Origin: Rhododendron vialii
Taxonomy: Eukaryota; Streptophyta; Magnoliopsida; Ericales; Ericaceae
NCBI RefSeq assembly: GCF_030253575.1
Contig: NC_080560.1
Location: 12,004,001 to 12,068,000, forward strand
Length of the DNA stretch: 64,000 bases
Reading direction: 5' to 3'
Of the stretch, positions 12,163 through 23,385 are shown in pieces. A model generated the notes under the pieces. It was not told the DNA's origin, ran no database searches, and saw only the letters and a list, made by a program, of their open reading frames with translations. Made by a program: the position numbers and the translations under genes. Numbering within the stretch: the first letter of the stretch is position 1; each line of letters starts with the position of its first letter.

Positions 12163-12381
12163 CTCCCACTGTCTCCTTTTTAATGTCCAGTATTTTTTTT
12201 TATTATCCCTTAATAAGTGTTCATTTTGTAAAGTTAGCGGATAAAAGTGTGTACATTTCCCATTATGCCCCTAAAATTAGATTCCATTTTGAGGTAAAAG
12301 TTGATATGAAATGTGTAATAATGATGTTTTTTTAATAAATTAAAGTTACAAAGCGGGACACTTAAAAATGGACCAAATGAG
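12163..12381. mobile_element. Stowaway-like MITE (degenerate)
   Basis: CTCCCACTGTCTCC at the left pairs with GGACCAAATGAG at the right, both flanked by TA. The interior has TTTAATGTCCAG and GGGACACTTAAA as inverted partners. Confidence 0.6.
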
Positions 12382-12553
12382 TAATAAATACAGTGTTTGT
12401 CCAACTTTATAAAATTAAGAATTCAAATAAAAGCTAATAGATATTAAAAAAAATTAAGAATTCAAATCAAGGCTAATAGATATTAAAAAAAGATTAAATT
12501 TCACTGACCTCCTCTGCTTTTGAAACTATTATCATGATTCTTTCGTTTATTAA

Positions 12554-12891
12554 CTAAATGGAAATTGATTTTGGCACTCTAGTTTTAATAACTGTCACTC
12601 CATTTTGTGTTTTGATCATGTGAGAAAACAAAAATAAAAGTAGAGTGCCAACATAACATCCCTAACTAAATAACTAATTGTGTTAAATTTAGCTTCTATA
12701 AAAACAAAAATACGCTTTCAAACTAAATGAAAATTAATTTTGGCACTCCAGTTTTAATCACTGTCACTCCATTTTGTATCTTGATCATATGAGAAAACAA
12801 AAATAAAAATGAAGTGCCAAAATAACATCCCTAACTAAATAACTAACTGTGTTAAATTTAGCTTCTAAAAAAACAAAAATACGCTTCAAAA
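12554..12891. repeat. Two-copy tandem duplication, 169-bp period
   Basis: Units beginning CTAAATG at 12554 and 12723 share the same order of words (GGCACTC, CTGTCACTCCATTTTG, GAGAAAACAAAAATAAAA, GTGTTAAATTTAGCTTCT). Each unit is itself partly palindromic around GGCACTC and GAGTGCC. Confidence 0.75.
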
Positions 12892-13071
12892 TACATTTTT
12901 CTCCTAGTCTTTGATTTTGTCCTCAACTCTAGCTTATTCTATTTATTAACAAATGTTAGGTATTATGCCATTAGTTTAGTTTGAGGAGATTTAGATAATC
13001 AGAGATCGGTGAAATTTTACAAAAAAAAAAATGAAAATTGATATTCACGATATACTTTTTACTTATGCGAT

Positions 13072-13237
13072 CCATTTTATTTATGAAGTTATTAGTAATT
13101 TTACGTTAAAATTGGAGCGCCATCAATAAAAAATAGAGCACGAAAATAAAGTTCCATTTTATTTATGAAGTTATTAGTAATTTTACGTTAAAATTGGAGT
13201 GCCATCGATAAAAAATAGAGCACGAAAATAAGGTTCC
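13072..13237. repeat. Two-copy tandem duplication, 82-bp period
   Basis: CCATTTTATTTATGAAG starts at 13072 and again at 13154. The copies differ at only a few positions (AGCGCC versus AGTGCC, ATCAAT versus ATCGAT), so the duplication is recent. Confidence 0.8.
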
Positions 13238-13396
13238 AAAAAAATTTATGGCTAATAGAAATCGGTAGGGCCCACCAACCCCCTATCTAAGGGAGGTGAG
13301 GGGTTATCCTCTGCGGGATTAATGAAAAAATTTTCAATACAAAAAGTTATTTATAACGTCCTCTTGCTGATTACGAATAACCTCACATGATAAGGA

Positions 13397-13711
13397 GCGG
13401 TGCTATTTGCACCGACCATTCCATACCGACGGTGTACCGATGGCCGGGCGCGGCCGTCTCCGGCCACCGGACGGCCGATTCGAGCCGTTCAAAAATTTAA
13501 AAAAAAAAAAAATCGAGCGGCCCAACGCGGGAATCAACGGCATCCGATGTGTGTAGGGTGCTTGATCTAAACATCCTATTTTTCATGTCTCGGTTTTTTT
13601 TAAAAAAAATTTGGAACGGCTCGAATCGGCTGTCCGGTGGCCGGAGACGGCCGCGCGCGGCCGTCGATACGATTTTCCTACATTTTTGGCCGGTACATAT
13701 AGGATTTTCGC
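13397..13711. mobile_element. GC-rich Mutator-like foldback MITE with 10-bp target duplication
   Basis: The arms share CCGGCCACCGGACGGCCGATTC on the left and its inverted partner near 13630-13660. ATGATAAGGA flanks the element at 13387-13396 and 13712-13721. The same family occurs whole at 53041-53422 and as one half near 31195-31340. Confidence 0.75.
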
Positions 13712-13739
13712 ATGATAAGGAGGGGATTCAAATAAGAAT

Positions 13740-14130
13740 CAGTAATGCTACACGCACAGCAAATGTGCACAGATTTTGTGCACAGCTTTTTTGTGGGGCC
13801 TACTACGGGTCCCACACAAATAATCTGAGCCGTTCATTAAATGTAAAACATTTTTTCAAGGGCCCCCGCAAAAAATCAGCTCAATCCGATATCTATAAGT
13901 GTTTGATTCAATCATTTAACTTTTCATTATCCTGAGATTAGAATGAAAAGTTAAATGATTGAATCAAGCATCTATGAGTATCGGATTGAGCTGATTTTTT
14001 ACGGGGGCCTTTGAAAAAATGTTTTACATTTAATGAACGGCTCGAATTATTTGTGTGGGACCCGTAGTGGGCCCCACAAAAAATCTGTGCACAAAATCTG
14101 TGCACATTTGCTGTGCGTGTAGCATTACTG
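13740..14130. mobile_element. 391-bp Mutator-like foldback MITE with perfect 9-bp target duplication
   Basis: The element starts CAGTAATGCTACACGCACAG and ends with the inverted partner CTGTGCGTGTAGCATTACTG. Almost the whole length folds back about a centre near 13935. AATAAGAAT occurs exactly at 13731-13739 and 14131-14139. The copy at 32788-33178 has the same length. Confidence 0.85.
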
Positions 14131-14201
14131 AATAAGAATTGCTGCAAGTCTGTTTACACTGCCAATGCACACACAGATTCTGCACGGATTTTAAAGTGGG
14201 G

Positions 14202-14740
14202 CTTAAGACTGTAAATGAGCCGAGCCGAGTTTTACCGTGTTCAAACTTGTTTATTAAGTTTTTAACAAACCCGAGCTTAAACTCAATGAAAACTTAATGA
14301 GTCAAGCTTGAGCCGAGCAGACTTTGGTTTGACTCGAACTCGAGCTTGTTTAGGAGCCTCAACGGATAGGTCTAAATATATATACACAAATTATCAAGTG
14401 AGGGATCCCTCACTTTGTTAAAATGCGAGACTTTCATTTTTCGATCAAATTTTGAAAATCCGAACCGTTCAATGTGTGCAGAACGTGATTTTAAGGGTCC
14501 CCGCGAGAAATCAGCAAAAAAAATGACCGGGAAGGGCTTCATCCGAGCAGTTTTTTTTGAACCGTTCAATGAAAACTGCTCGGATGAAGCCCTTCCCGGT
14601 CATTTTTTTTTTGCTGATTTCTCGCGAAGAACCTTAAAATCACGTTCTGATCACTTTGAGCGGCTCGGATCATCGAAATTCAATCGGGAAGGAAAGTCCC
14701 GCATTTAAAAAAAATAAAGGATCCCTCACCTGAACCTGAC

Positions 14741-14781
<41 letters not shown>

Positions 14782-15135
14782 TCGCATAGACCTAATACAA
14801 CCAAAAATATTTTGATTATGAAGATATATATCTTTCATTTTTCTATGGAGTGGGAGTGTATTAGTGTGCGTGTGCTCTCGCCTCTTTTGGTTGACTTGAA
14901 AAGTGAAAACGGAAATAACAAATTATGAAATAACAATAAAAACCCTAAACTTAAGTATATATACCTTGGTTCGCGAGCTGACTCGAGCCGAGTTTATCCT
15001 AGCTCGAGTTCGGCTCGTTTACAAAATGAGTTGAAAAAATCGGCTCGAGCTCGTTCATTTAACTTTCAAGTCGAGCTTGAACAAGCTACTAATGAACCAA
15101 GCTGCGAGCCGCTCGGTTCGTTTGCAACCTTAAAC
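14202..15135. repeat. ACGAGCCGAGC-type dispersed repeat, split around a foldback element
   Basis: Words such as AAATGAGCCGAGCCGAG (14214) and CTCGAGTTCGGCTCG (about 15003) recur, with outer ends TTAAGACTGTAAATG and TCGTTTGCAACCTTAA inverted to each other. Related blocks lie at 23150-23385 and 30720-30955. The interior is occupied by the foldback element at 14398-14727 and a TA microsatellite at 14748-14779. Confidence 0.5.
14398..14727. mobile_element. Foldback element with long arms
   Basis: Outer ends AGTGAGGGATCC and GGATCCCTCACCT are inverted. The arms include AGCAGTTTTTTTTGAACC, GACCGGGAAGGGCTTCATCC and GAACGTGATTTTAAGG, each repeated inverted. The central arm of about 45 bp near 14522-14615 is essentially perfect. 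I could not define a target duplication. A related copy is at 46798-47155. Confidence 0.65.
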
Positions 15136-15503
15136 TGAAGCTCACTACAAATTTCACACAAATAATTTGAACTGTTTATTAAATGTAAAGTATTTTTTAA
15201 AAATTCTCACAAAAAATAGTTCAATTCGATATCTATAAGCCATCTATCTTTTTACTATCCTCAACAGCCAAAACCCAAGGGGGAAGAAAACGAATGTTTG
15301 CCCTTGGATGTAAAAAACCAGTTCCACGCGTCACACTGTTAGTAGGGCTTGAGAGAGATCGCCATGGCCTTTTTTATCCACCTACCACCTCCCTCCTCCA
15401 TGGCTCCACCTATACCTTTTAAATGTACGTCTCTCTCTACCAACAAAACTGGATTTTTTAATATATTTATGCATTTGTTAGCTCTACCAAACCAGCTATC
15501 CTT

Positions 15504-15596
15504 CACGTGCTCCTCCACTCTCGCTCTCTCCATATAAACATTCTTTCCGAAGTTCATTTTGTGATTAGTATACAAAGCAAGAACCTCACAGGCACT
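15504..15596 (+). promoter_or_regulatory. Core promoter and leader of the crotonase gene (inferred)
   Basis: A G-box core CACGTG is at 15504-15509, and a TATA-like CATATAAA at 15531-15538 follows 21 bp later. A leader exon would end at a GGCACT|GTAAGT donor after 15596. It would join an acceptor before ATTGATTGAG at 15940, leaving a 5'UTR intron upstream of the ATG at 15957. Confidence 0.45.
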
Positions 15597-15956
15597 GTAA
15601 GTTTAACCCCAACTTGAGTTGATGCCTCATTTTCCAATTCCTCCTGCTTCTTTTTCTTGACCCAATTTAGATGCTTCTTCATTATAATCTACGGCAAGTT
15701 CTAGCATGTGGGTATTTACAATTTCGTCTGTTCTGATTCTTCTTTATCGGTTTGAAATTCATTGAACCATTCTTGTGACCTGCGATCCCTAATTTGGAAT
15801 TACTTTCTTACTCGCTCATTTTCCATTTCATCTTCAAGTTAATGTCAATATTCAATGACCCCTTTTTATAGGATTCCCTTTGTTGGGTTAATCTCTGATT
15901 ATCTAAATTTGTTTCTCTCGCTTTGGCTTCTTGGCTCAGATTGATTGAGAATTGAA

Positions 15957-18900
15957 ATGGCTCAAGATTTGGCAAACCCAGATGAACCGGTACTGAGCAC
16001 TGAATTATTTCACAGTGTCCGAAAATTGGGCCCTTCCAAGAACACTCCAAAACTTTCTGTTGCTAAGATTCTTTTTCTTCTGAAAATAAAGAAGTTGTTG
16101 TTTCATCACTCTTTTAGGTTGTTCTTGGTGAAGAAATTGACCGTGTGAGATTGATCACCCTGAACCGGCCACGTCAATTGAATGTCATTTCACCGAAAGT
16201 GGTAAGCGCAGCAACCGACTCCATGTTGAGCTCACTTGCGAGTTTTCGAAAGGACTTCTCATAAAGTATTTCTTCTGGTTATGTGCATTAGGTTTCTTTG
16301 CTAGCAGAATACCTAGAGAAATGGGAGAATGACGACGATGCAGAGCTAGTGATAATCAAGGCTAGCACTCATACTTTCTCTTGTTTTCTTTACTGATTTT
16401 GAAAGAATTTAATTATTGAATTCAAGTACAATTGGATTACTGATGTTCATTTGATGGATTTCCTTTGTGCTTCACATTATTTACCTTGCTTATTTACTTT
16501 TATAGGGAGTTGGCCGTGCGTTTTCTGCCGGTGGGGACTTGAAAGTGTTCTATGATGGCAGGAAATTGAGTAATTTATCATCAAAACCTCATAAAATATC
16601 TTTAATTGTAGCCAATTCTTATTTTCCAATATATGTGGCATGATGACTTATAATTCGGTCTTTGTTCGCAGAGGATTCCTGCCTTGAGGTGGTTTATAGA
16701 ATGTATTGGCTTTGCTATCACATTCATACCTACAAGAAGACCCAGGTAACATTTGAATTTCATCTATTATACCTACACTTGTAAAGTGAATAAATTCTTG
16801 TTTCTCCTGCTTAGCCAAATAGATGATTAGTTGGATGGATAGCTAAAGGACAAAAGGAAAAGAACTAAAAAACTGTTTACACAGGTCAATGTTATTTACT
16901 CGCTATTTAGCTGTTGGTAACCTTTGCCAGGTTGCTCTTGTTAATGGAATATCCATGGGTGGAGGTGCATCTTTGATGGTTCCAATGAGATTTTCTGTGG
17001 TCACGGAAAAGACCGTGAGTTCTTTTATGATTCTTTCAATGATCATGGTTTTCATCTGTTCTTCCTCAAACGCTATTTATTTATTTATTTTTCTGGGCCA
17101 GTTATTTTAACTTTCATGCCATGCTCAAATGTTTACCACAGGTTTTTGCCACTCCAGAAGCAAGTATTGGGCATCACACTGATTGTGGGTTCTCATACAT
17201 GCTATCCCATCTTCCCGGGCATTTGGGTAAGCATTTCCTACCACCAAGTTACTGCCACAACATTGTATCTGATTTTATACTAAAGCTGAAGTCCTATCCT
17301 CCGTCCTTAATGCTCGAGTGAAATCCTTATTTATCCATGAACAATTCCACAAACCGAGGACCAACATGGTCAATGAATTTGTCCTTTTTCTCTCCATATT
17401 AACATTGTGTGGTTATGCATGCAGGAGAGTATTTCGCCTTAACAGGAGCAAGGTTGAATGGCAAGGAAGTGGTTGCAGCTGGACTTGCCACCCATTTTGT
17501 TCCTTCGGAGGTTAGTTATTAACTCTACTCAATTCCAGTTTTACTTGTTCCAATGTCGTCCGCCGTCATATTCGAGGTCTCGAAACTCATGGTCCAGTCA
17601 GTCTTCCCCCCATAGGCAAGGTTTTGTGAAGGCGATATGTGACATGATTAGCAGTCGTTTGAATTATAGTACTAAACTATCAGATTTCTTATAGACAACA
17701 TAAGGTTAATATCATGACCTATGGCCGTGATATTGTCTTTCAAATTGCCATTTAGCTTTTTCAAGGTTTATCTTGTCTCTTCAAGTAAGTTACTGCTGAT
17801 GCCAGATGTTATATTTCCTTATACATTCTTGATTGGAGCTAAAGTACAAATAATTTACAACACCAATGCAATATTCCAGCCATACTAAAGTATCATTAGG
17901 TATTCTGATGGGTTATGATTGTTCTTAGTTTGTCCCCTTGGATTATCGGAATGTTGGCGATCTTGTTGATGAAGAAAGTGCGTTAAACAAGTAACGGTTT
18001 TTTTTTTTTGGGTAAGTTAAATTTTATTTCAAACCAAATCACGAAGCAGGAAACAAGAAAAACTGGGGCATACCCGAGTTACATCACAAAATACCACTGA
18101 CTGAAACAAAAACACCAAAGCTGAAAACTGGAAACAGACTACACAATGCCAACTGTGCCGATACTACCCCCATAAGAAACTGACAATCCATAAGCCCATT
18201 CATAACAAGCATCAATGCTATCAGAGAGATTCCAAGCCAAGCATAGAGTCTTGATTATGGGGGATACTTTCATGTTCATCCAAGAATTTATGCGGTGCCT
18301 TATGTCAGTCACAATCCTTCTCAGCACGGGTTCCACCCCGTATTTTGAAAAATTTGGCATTTCTTTCTTTCCAGACATGTTATAAAGTGGCTGCAAAAGA
18401 TAGTTTATATATGGTAGGTAGCATGAAACTATCATCCTATCGCAACTGCCAAAGAAAGGAAGAGTGTTGCAATTTGATTGTTCTTTTTGCTTTACCTCTT
18501 ATTCAGCTTACGTCTGCGTCTCTGATAGTATGAATGTTCAGTTACTTTTCTACTATTATTATGTGAATCTTTTAGTTATTCATATACCATTTTATGAATG
18601 TCAGAAATTGCTTGAGCTAGAGAAGAAATTGATAAGCTTAAACTCGGGAGATGTAAATGCAGTCAATTCTGTGATTGAGGAATTTTCAGTAGAAGTGCAG
18701 ATTGACGAAGAAAGTGTTCTAAACAAGTAATATATCCCTCCAAATGAACCACAACAGCCGTTTCCAAAATATTTGGTTAGACTAAATATGTTTTGGTTCT
18801 AATTGCAGGCAGACAGTAATAGATGAGTGCTTTTCCAAGGATACTGTGGAGGAGATTTTAAAATCACTGGTAAGTTCCTCTGTTTCTACCAGCTTCGAAT

Positions 18901-20042
18901 GGATGGTTTCTATAAAAACTGCATCCTTAGAGCTTAACTGAGATACATAATCCACGATTTGTGTTAGGAAATGGAGTTAGGCAAAGAAGGAAATGCTTGG
19001 ATTGGTGGAGTGCTCAAAGGGTTGAAACGATCATCCCCTACTGGATTGAAAATTGCACTAAGATCGGTAATTGTTTCTTTTGATATCTAATACAATAACA
19101 AATAGTCTATACTTTTTTTTATGGTCTACTTTGAATGTTTTGTTGATAACCACTACACTAAGTTTTGGTGTTTGGGGCCTGATACTTGGTGACAACGTGA
19201 ACACCAGGGTATTTGCCCTATTTTCACGAGTATATCGATGTGTCCCTGTTAAGGGATGATTACACTTGTGGCCCAATAGCGATACATGCCCAGAGCTGAT
19301 TTTTTTTATTCTATTTATTAGATTTTGTTTTCTATAATTTTTTTGCTTAGGGATTTGTATTCTGTTGGTTGTGGAACTGATTGTAAATGAGCATACTGTA
19401 AGTTCCAAAACAAGTTTTCTGTCTGGCAAGTATGATTGTTCATGGTGGACCAAATGAATATTTATGCTTGTACAGTTATACTAACTACCCGTGTTCTCTT
19501 TTAAGTACTATGTTGGCTAATGGCTAAGGTCGTTTGAACTGAATTTTTTTTTATTTTCTTGGATTTTTCTGCATTTTGACCGGATATTATTTGTTGTACT
19601 TTGTACTTACAATCTGAAGTTCTGAACAATAACCGTGAGGAAAGGGAAAAAGTGAAAACTTTTCTATGAACATCACTTTGTGATACGTGTGTTTTGAATT
19701 TAACATAAAAGATGGAGTTTGAATTCTCTTGGATTTGCTGCTTCAGTTTCCTCTAATTGTGCTGCATATACAGATTCGTGAAGGAAGGACTACAAAACTG
19801 TCTGAATGTCTAAAGAAAGAATTTCGGTTGACAATTAACATACTGCGGAGCACAATATCTGGCGATATTTATGAGGTGATTATTTAAAATCTAGATATTG
19901 GTCTTCCACAACCCGAAAGTTCACAATGATAAATGATTTTCAAAATTGTACTTAGTTTTTTCGAACTCGAGTAATCTTTTTTCTTGTCCTGTGTAAAGGG
20001 CATCAGAGCGCTCACCATTGACAAGGACAATAATCCAAAGGT

Positions 20043-20102
<60 letters not shown>

Positions 20103-20456
20103 GTTTCAGTTGGAAAGCTGAAAAAGATAATACATATGGATCTGAACAAAAAGATTTGGAGATTTGTTTCAAGAATGATAATTTGACAACAAACCTCCAC
20201 ATAAACTTAGACAATGAGGCATTGAACTAAATTTTAGCAAATGGATTCATGCCAGGAAAGTTTACTAATAACCTCTCGTTGTTGTGTACAGTGGGATCCT
20301 CTGACCCTGGACAAAGTGAACGATGTCGAAATGGACTTGGTTTTTCAGCCATTCGAGGATCATTTGGAGCTCCAGATTCCTGAGAAAGAAGAGTGCAGGT
20401 GGGAGGGGAAATATGAGAATTCAGCCTATGCAACATTGCAGCCGATTGACAAATAG
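15957..20456 (+). CDS. 3-hydroxyisobutyryl-CoA hydrolase-like protein (crotonase fold), 14 exons, 389 aa
   Basis: Family members hydrolyse 3-hydroxyisobutyryl-CoA in valine breakdown; the exact substrate of this plant subgroup is less certain. Exons: 15957-15989, 16118-16201, 16292-16360, 16506-16569, 16672-16745, 16931-17014, 17142-17226, 17425-17510, 18605-18726, 18809-18869, 18968-19066, 19774-19875, 19999-20040 and 20292-20456. They sum to 1,170 nt with every phase matching and no internal stop. Crotonase motifs are GRAFSAGGDL (about residues 65-74), NGISMGGGAS (113-122) and ATPEASIGHHTDCG (139-152). The Glu and Asp in the last motif are eight apart, as in HIBCH. The usual LFPDVG is HHTDCG, marking a divergent subgroup. 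The C-terminus shows the HIBCH extension and no SKL-type peroxisomal tripeptide. Intron 3 begins with GC, not GT. Intron 8 holds a LINE fragment and an exon-like remnant. Confidence 0.9.
17965..17990 (+). pseudogene. Remnant copy of the end of crotonase exon 9 inside intron 8
   Basis: The frame reads VDEESALNK followed by a GTAACG donor-like word. The true exon 9 end (18700-18726) reads IDEESVLNK followed by GTAATA. Only this short 3' edge of the duplicate is recognisable, and a minus-strand LINE starts directly after it. Confidence 0.6.
18000..18420 (-). mobile_element. 5'-truncated LINE 3' end in intron 8 of the crotonase gene
   Basis: A poly-T run at 18000-18010 marks the poly-A tail of a minus-strand insertion. 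Reading leftwards, the frame includes LERKKCQIFQ in one frame, then IVTDIRHRINSW and LCLAWNLSDSI in another. These resemble the region after the zinc-binding segment of plant LINE reverse transcriptases. The frame change and stops show it is dead. No clear target duplication was found. Confidence 0.6.
20045..20098 (+). repeat. (CT)n microsatellite next to a splice donor
   Basis: About 27 CT units begin 4 bp after the donor G of crotonase intron 13 (AAG|GTATCC). Confidence 0.9.
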
Positions 20457-20459
20457 ATA

Positions 20460-21040
20460 TAATTTTTTCGCTTAGCAGCTACCCGTTTGTTGAGTTCGTT
20501 CTGTTTCTTGGTCAAAAGTTATGGTGTGTTTGGCTGCGATGTGATTACGACGTCTCTCCGAGTTTATTTTGCCGACTCTAGTAGTGGATGAAAAGCTTTC
20601 TGCTGTAGTTACAACTAAAAAAGCATGAACATTATCAGTACAGGAAGCCCTGCATTTTCTTCATCATCTTGCGGGACGTAAATGTTACACCCCTTTCCGG
20701 AAATAACCACGCGAGTCTTTTTCAAATGGGATGGATCCCCATCTTGGCCCTGCTCAATGCTCATATAATAAATAAAATACATGCAAAAATATGAAACTCA
20801 GGTGCGTTTTTCATTAAACTAAATGGACTAAAAGTTCAAGTTTTAACGGCTTATTCTTGTTACATATATCAACTAAAATAAGTAAAATACCCTTAGCGGA
20901 AAAAACTATTAACTATTAACTACTGTCATTATCTTGTAGTCCATTTAAGTGTACTGGAAATGCACCCTCAACTTCTAAGTATATGGGAAAATCTGTCATA
21001 CAAGACAAGCCCACATGTATTTACAACAAGAAGTCTAAAG
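20460..21040. other. 3' flank of the crotonase gene; nothing else recognised
   Basis: Presumed 3'UTR and AT-rich flank. There are AATAAATAAA-like words near 20767, but no confident terminator or element before the MITE at 21043. Confidence 0.4.
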
Positions 21041-21042
21041 TA

Positions 21043-21303
21043 CTCCCTCCGTCCCTATTCTTTGGTTCTACTTAGCACGTTTTTCCGTCCTAAAAAGATT
21101 GTCACACTTCAAAACTAAATAAGTGATATATAATAGATTTTCTCTTTTACTCTTTCATTTTTAAATTTATAATACAAAAAAAGTAAGAAAATGTAATGAT
21201 TGAAGGGTAAAATGAGAAAAATAAGTTTTTGAAAGTGTAATGATTATATGTTCTTATATAGTTTGAATTCTCAAAAGGGACTAAAGAACGGGGACGGAAG
21301 GAA
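21043..21303. mobile_element. Stowaway-like MITE
   Basis: CTCCCTCCGTCCCTATTCTT at the left and the inverted AAAGAACGGGGACGGAAGGA at the right lie within TA dinucleotides (21041-21042 and 21304-21305). Confidence 0.75.
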
Positions 21304-21411
21304 TATTTTTTTATCAAAAAAGAGAGTCTAATCTACTCTATTTACACTTTCTATCTAGATTTGCAATGGATCCATAAATGAAATATTACAGTAAGACCCC
21401 AAAGGAAATAC

Positions 21412-21590
21412 CAATGTTCTAAAAGTTGTTAGACGCTAGTCGGATGGTCAGTTATCTTCGAGCGATTAATCGATGCATATTAATTAATAATCGACAATTA
21501 ATCGCTAATCAAACTTAATCGAATAGGTCTTGGCAGCGATTAATCGGCAATTAAACAACGATTAATTCCTTGTTTGTTTAAGAACATTGG
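21412..21590. mobile_element. Palindromic MITE with CAATGTTCT ends
   Basis: CCAATGTTCTAAAAG and TTAAGAACATTGG are inverted ends. The interior is rich in GATTAATCG words in both orientations. It is related to the shorter element at 8243-8322. Confidence 0.55.
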
Positions 21591-21991
21591 GAAATCCATT
21601 TGCCGACTAAATTACTTGGTTGGAAAATATTTACAGTTACAAGGCATTCAACTACAGTGGGTAAAAACTGTAGGGGCAAAACCGTAAGACCACAAAAAAC
21701 TGCCTTGCCAACTGCTACACCCCCGTCTGACACTCTTATTTTTCCTCGACTCCTCCCAGTTCAACATCTTCACCATTACTTCTACAGAAAAAGAAAGCTT
21801 CGACTGCTGACAAAAGAAATAGACAAAAGAAAGAAGGACTTCTTTTTCTTTGGACACCGGAACTAGAAAGAAAGCACAAAGAAGGAAATGTTGTAAAAGT
21901 AAACAAAGAAAGAGCTTCGGATAAAAAAGAGAGAGCAAGAGAACATAATATATATAAAAAGATAGTTGCTTCAGAAACTATTAACGAGAAG

Positions 21992-22112
21992 GAAAATGAT
22001 ATTAGCACTCCAAAAATTGATGCAGACACTCCAAAAAACAAAGAAAAATGGCTTTGAAATTACACTGATTTTGAAGTGCATGTATCAATTTTTGGAGTGC
22101 TAATATCATTTC
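21992..22112. mobile_element. 121-bp MITE with 30-bp terminal inverted repeats
   Basis: The left 30 bp (GAAAATGATATTAGCACTCC and onward) match the inverted right end with one mismatch. The short unique centre contains a second GTGCAT/ATGC pair. Confidence 0.65.
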
Positions 22113-22720
22113 CCATTTTCATGACTAATAAAATATTATTGAAGGATATCTCACAACTTTAATTTCACTCTTTTACAATAGTATTTATCTGATTTTTTGG
22201 ATGAATAAAAGTAAGAATTGAGGTCCCCCTTTATAGACGTTCCAAGGGCTAATATGCAATATACAAGAACTTGAGGGACTAAAGTTTGACGTGCAATTAC
22301 ACTAAGTCTAAGTCCACCGCACAAGTTCAGTGCGCGTCACGTGGGACCTATTCTGAGCCCCACAAAAATAGAAGGAAAAAAATCCTCTATCACAACATGT
22401 GAAATAACCGTAGGGCTAAAATAGGAAAATCCTTTACTTAGTAACTTCCACCCACGTTTTCTCAAGTACTGTATATAAATATTTTGTTTTAATATACTTC
22501 TACCCATTTTTCGTTTCAATCTGATCACAAAACAAAGTTGCATTTTCCAGAAACAAAATGTGAAGTGTTACGTAAATGCGATGAGGAAAATTTGAATAGC
22601 TTCGAAAGTAATTAAGTTGAAATCGTTCTTTGATTTCCTCCTCATGATCACTTGCATACGTATCGCGTGCGCCTCAAACGCTATTTGTTTAATGGGTATA
22701 AATCTCTCTCTCTCTCTCTC

Positions 22721-22928
22721 CCTTTCCCTCACTCCGTGGTGTAAAATTCTACTATTTTTTAATAAAATTCTCAATTCAAAGTCTATGCACGTACCCAAAA
22801 AAATGCATTCTTCTTACCGAATCACCTTTCCCTCACTCCGTGGTGTAAAATTCTACTATTTTTTAATAAAATTCTCAATTCAAAGTCTATGCACGTACCC
22901 AAAAAAATGCATTCTTCTTACCGAATCA
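22721..22928. repeat. Perfect two-copy tandem duplication, 104-bp unit
   Basis: Copies at 22721-22824 and 22825-22928 appear identical base for base, following a (CT)n tract at 22703-22720. No gene is involved. Identity implies a very recent event or an assembly artefact. Confidence 0.85.
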
Positions 22929-23149
22929 CCGATATACGGGTTTAGCTCTCTTCAATTTTTCATTTTTAGATGTTGGATACCAGACGAAAAAAGAGAGTAT
23001 GTTTTACTCTGTTTTCATTTATGTGCTTTGTTAGTTTAATGTGAACAAGCCATCACGGCTTTCTCCATCGGAAAAAAAAAGGCTTTCTCCATGGGAATTG
23101 AAGTGCGAGGTGACAGCGTAGTAACGACAAATGCTTGGTGGATAGTAGG

Positions 23150-23385
23150 GTTACAAACGAACCGAGCAGCTCACGAGATCGGCTCGGCTTGACTTGTTTA
23201 CTAAATGAGCCGAGCGCTAGCGTGAGTTTTCGGCTTCGTTTAGTAAACGAGCTAGCTCAGCTCGTTCAGCAAAAGTTCGGCTCATTAAGAGTGACTCAGC
23301 TCGATTAAAGAGGCTCGTTTAGTAAAAGACTGAGCTCGGTTCGTTACGGCTTGAGCTCGACTAAGCTTGGCTCGTTTATAGTGCT
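23150..23385. repeat. ACGAGCCGAGC-type dispersed repeat
   Basis: Dense GAGCCGAGC, CGGCTCG and GAGCTCG words, with an outer end TTACAAACGAACCGAGCAGC. It belongs to the family of 14202-15135 and 30720-30955. Confidence 0.5.

Noticed and set aside
15339..15575. Minus-strand 78-codon frame over the crotonase promoter
   Set aside because: No similarity. It overlaps the G-box/TATA region of a well-supported gene.
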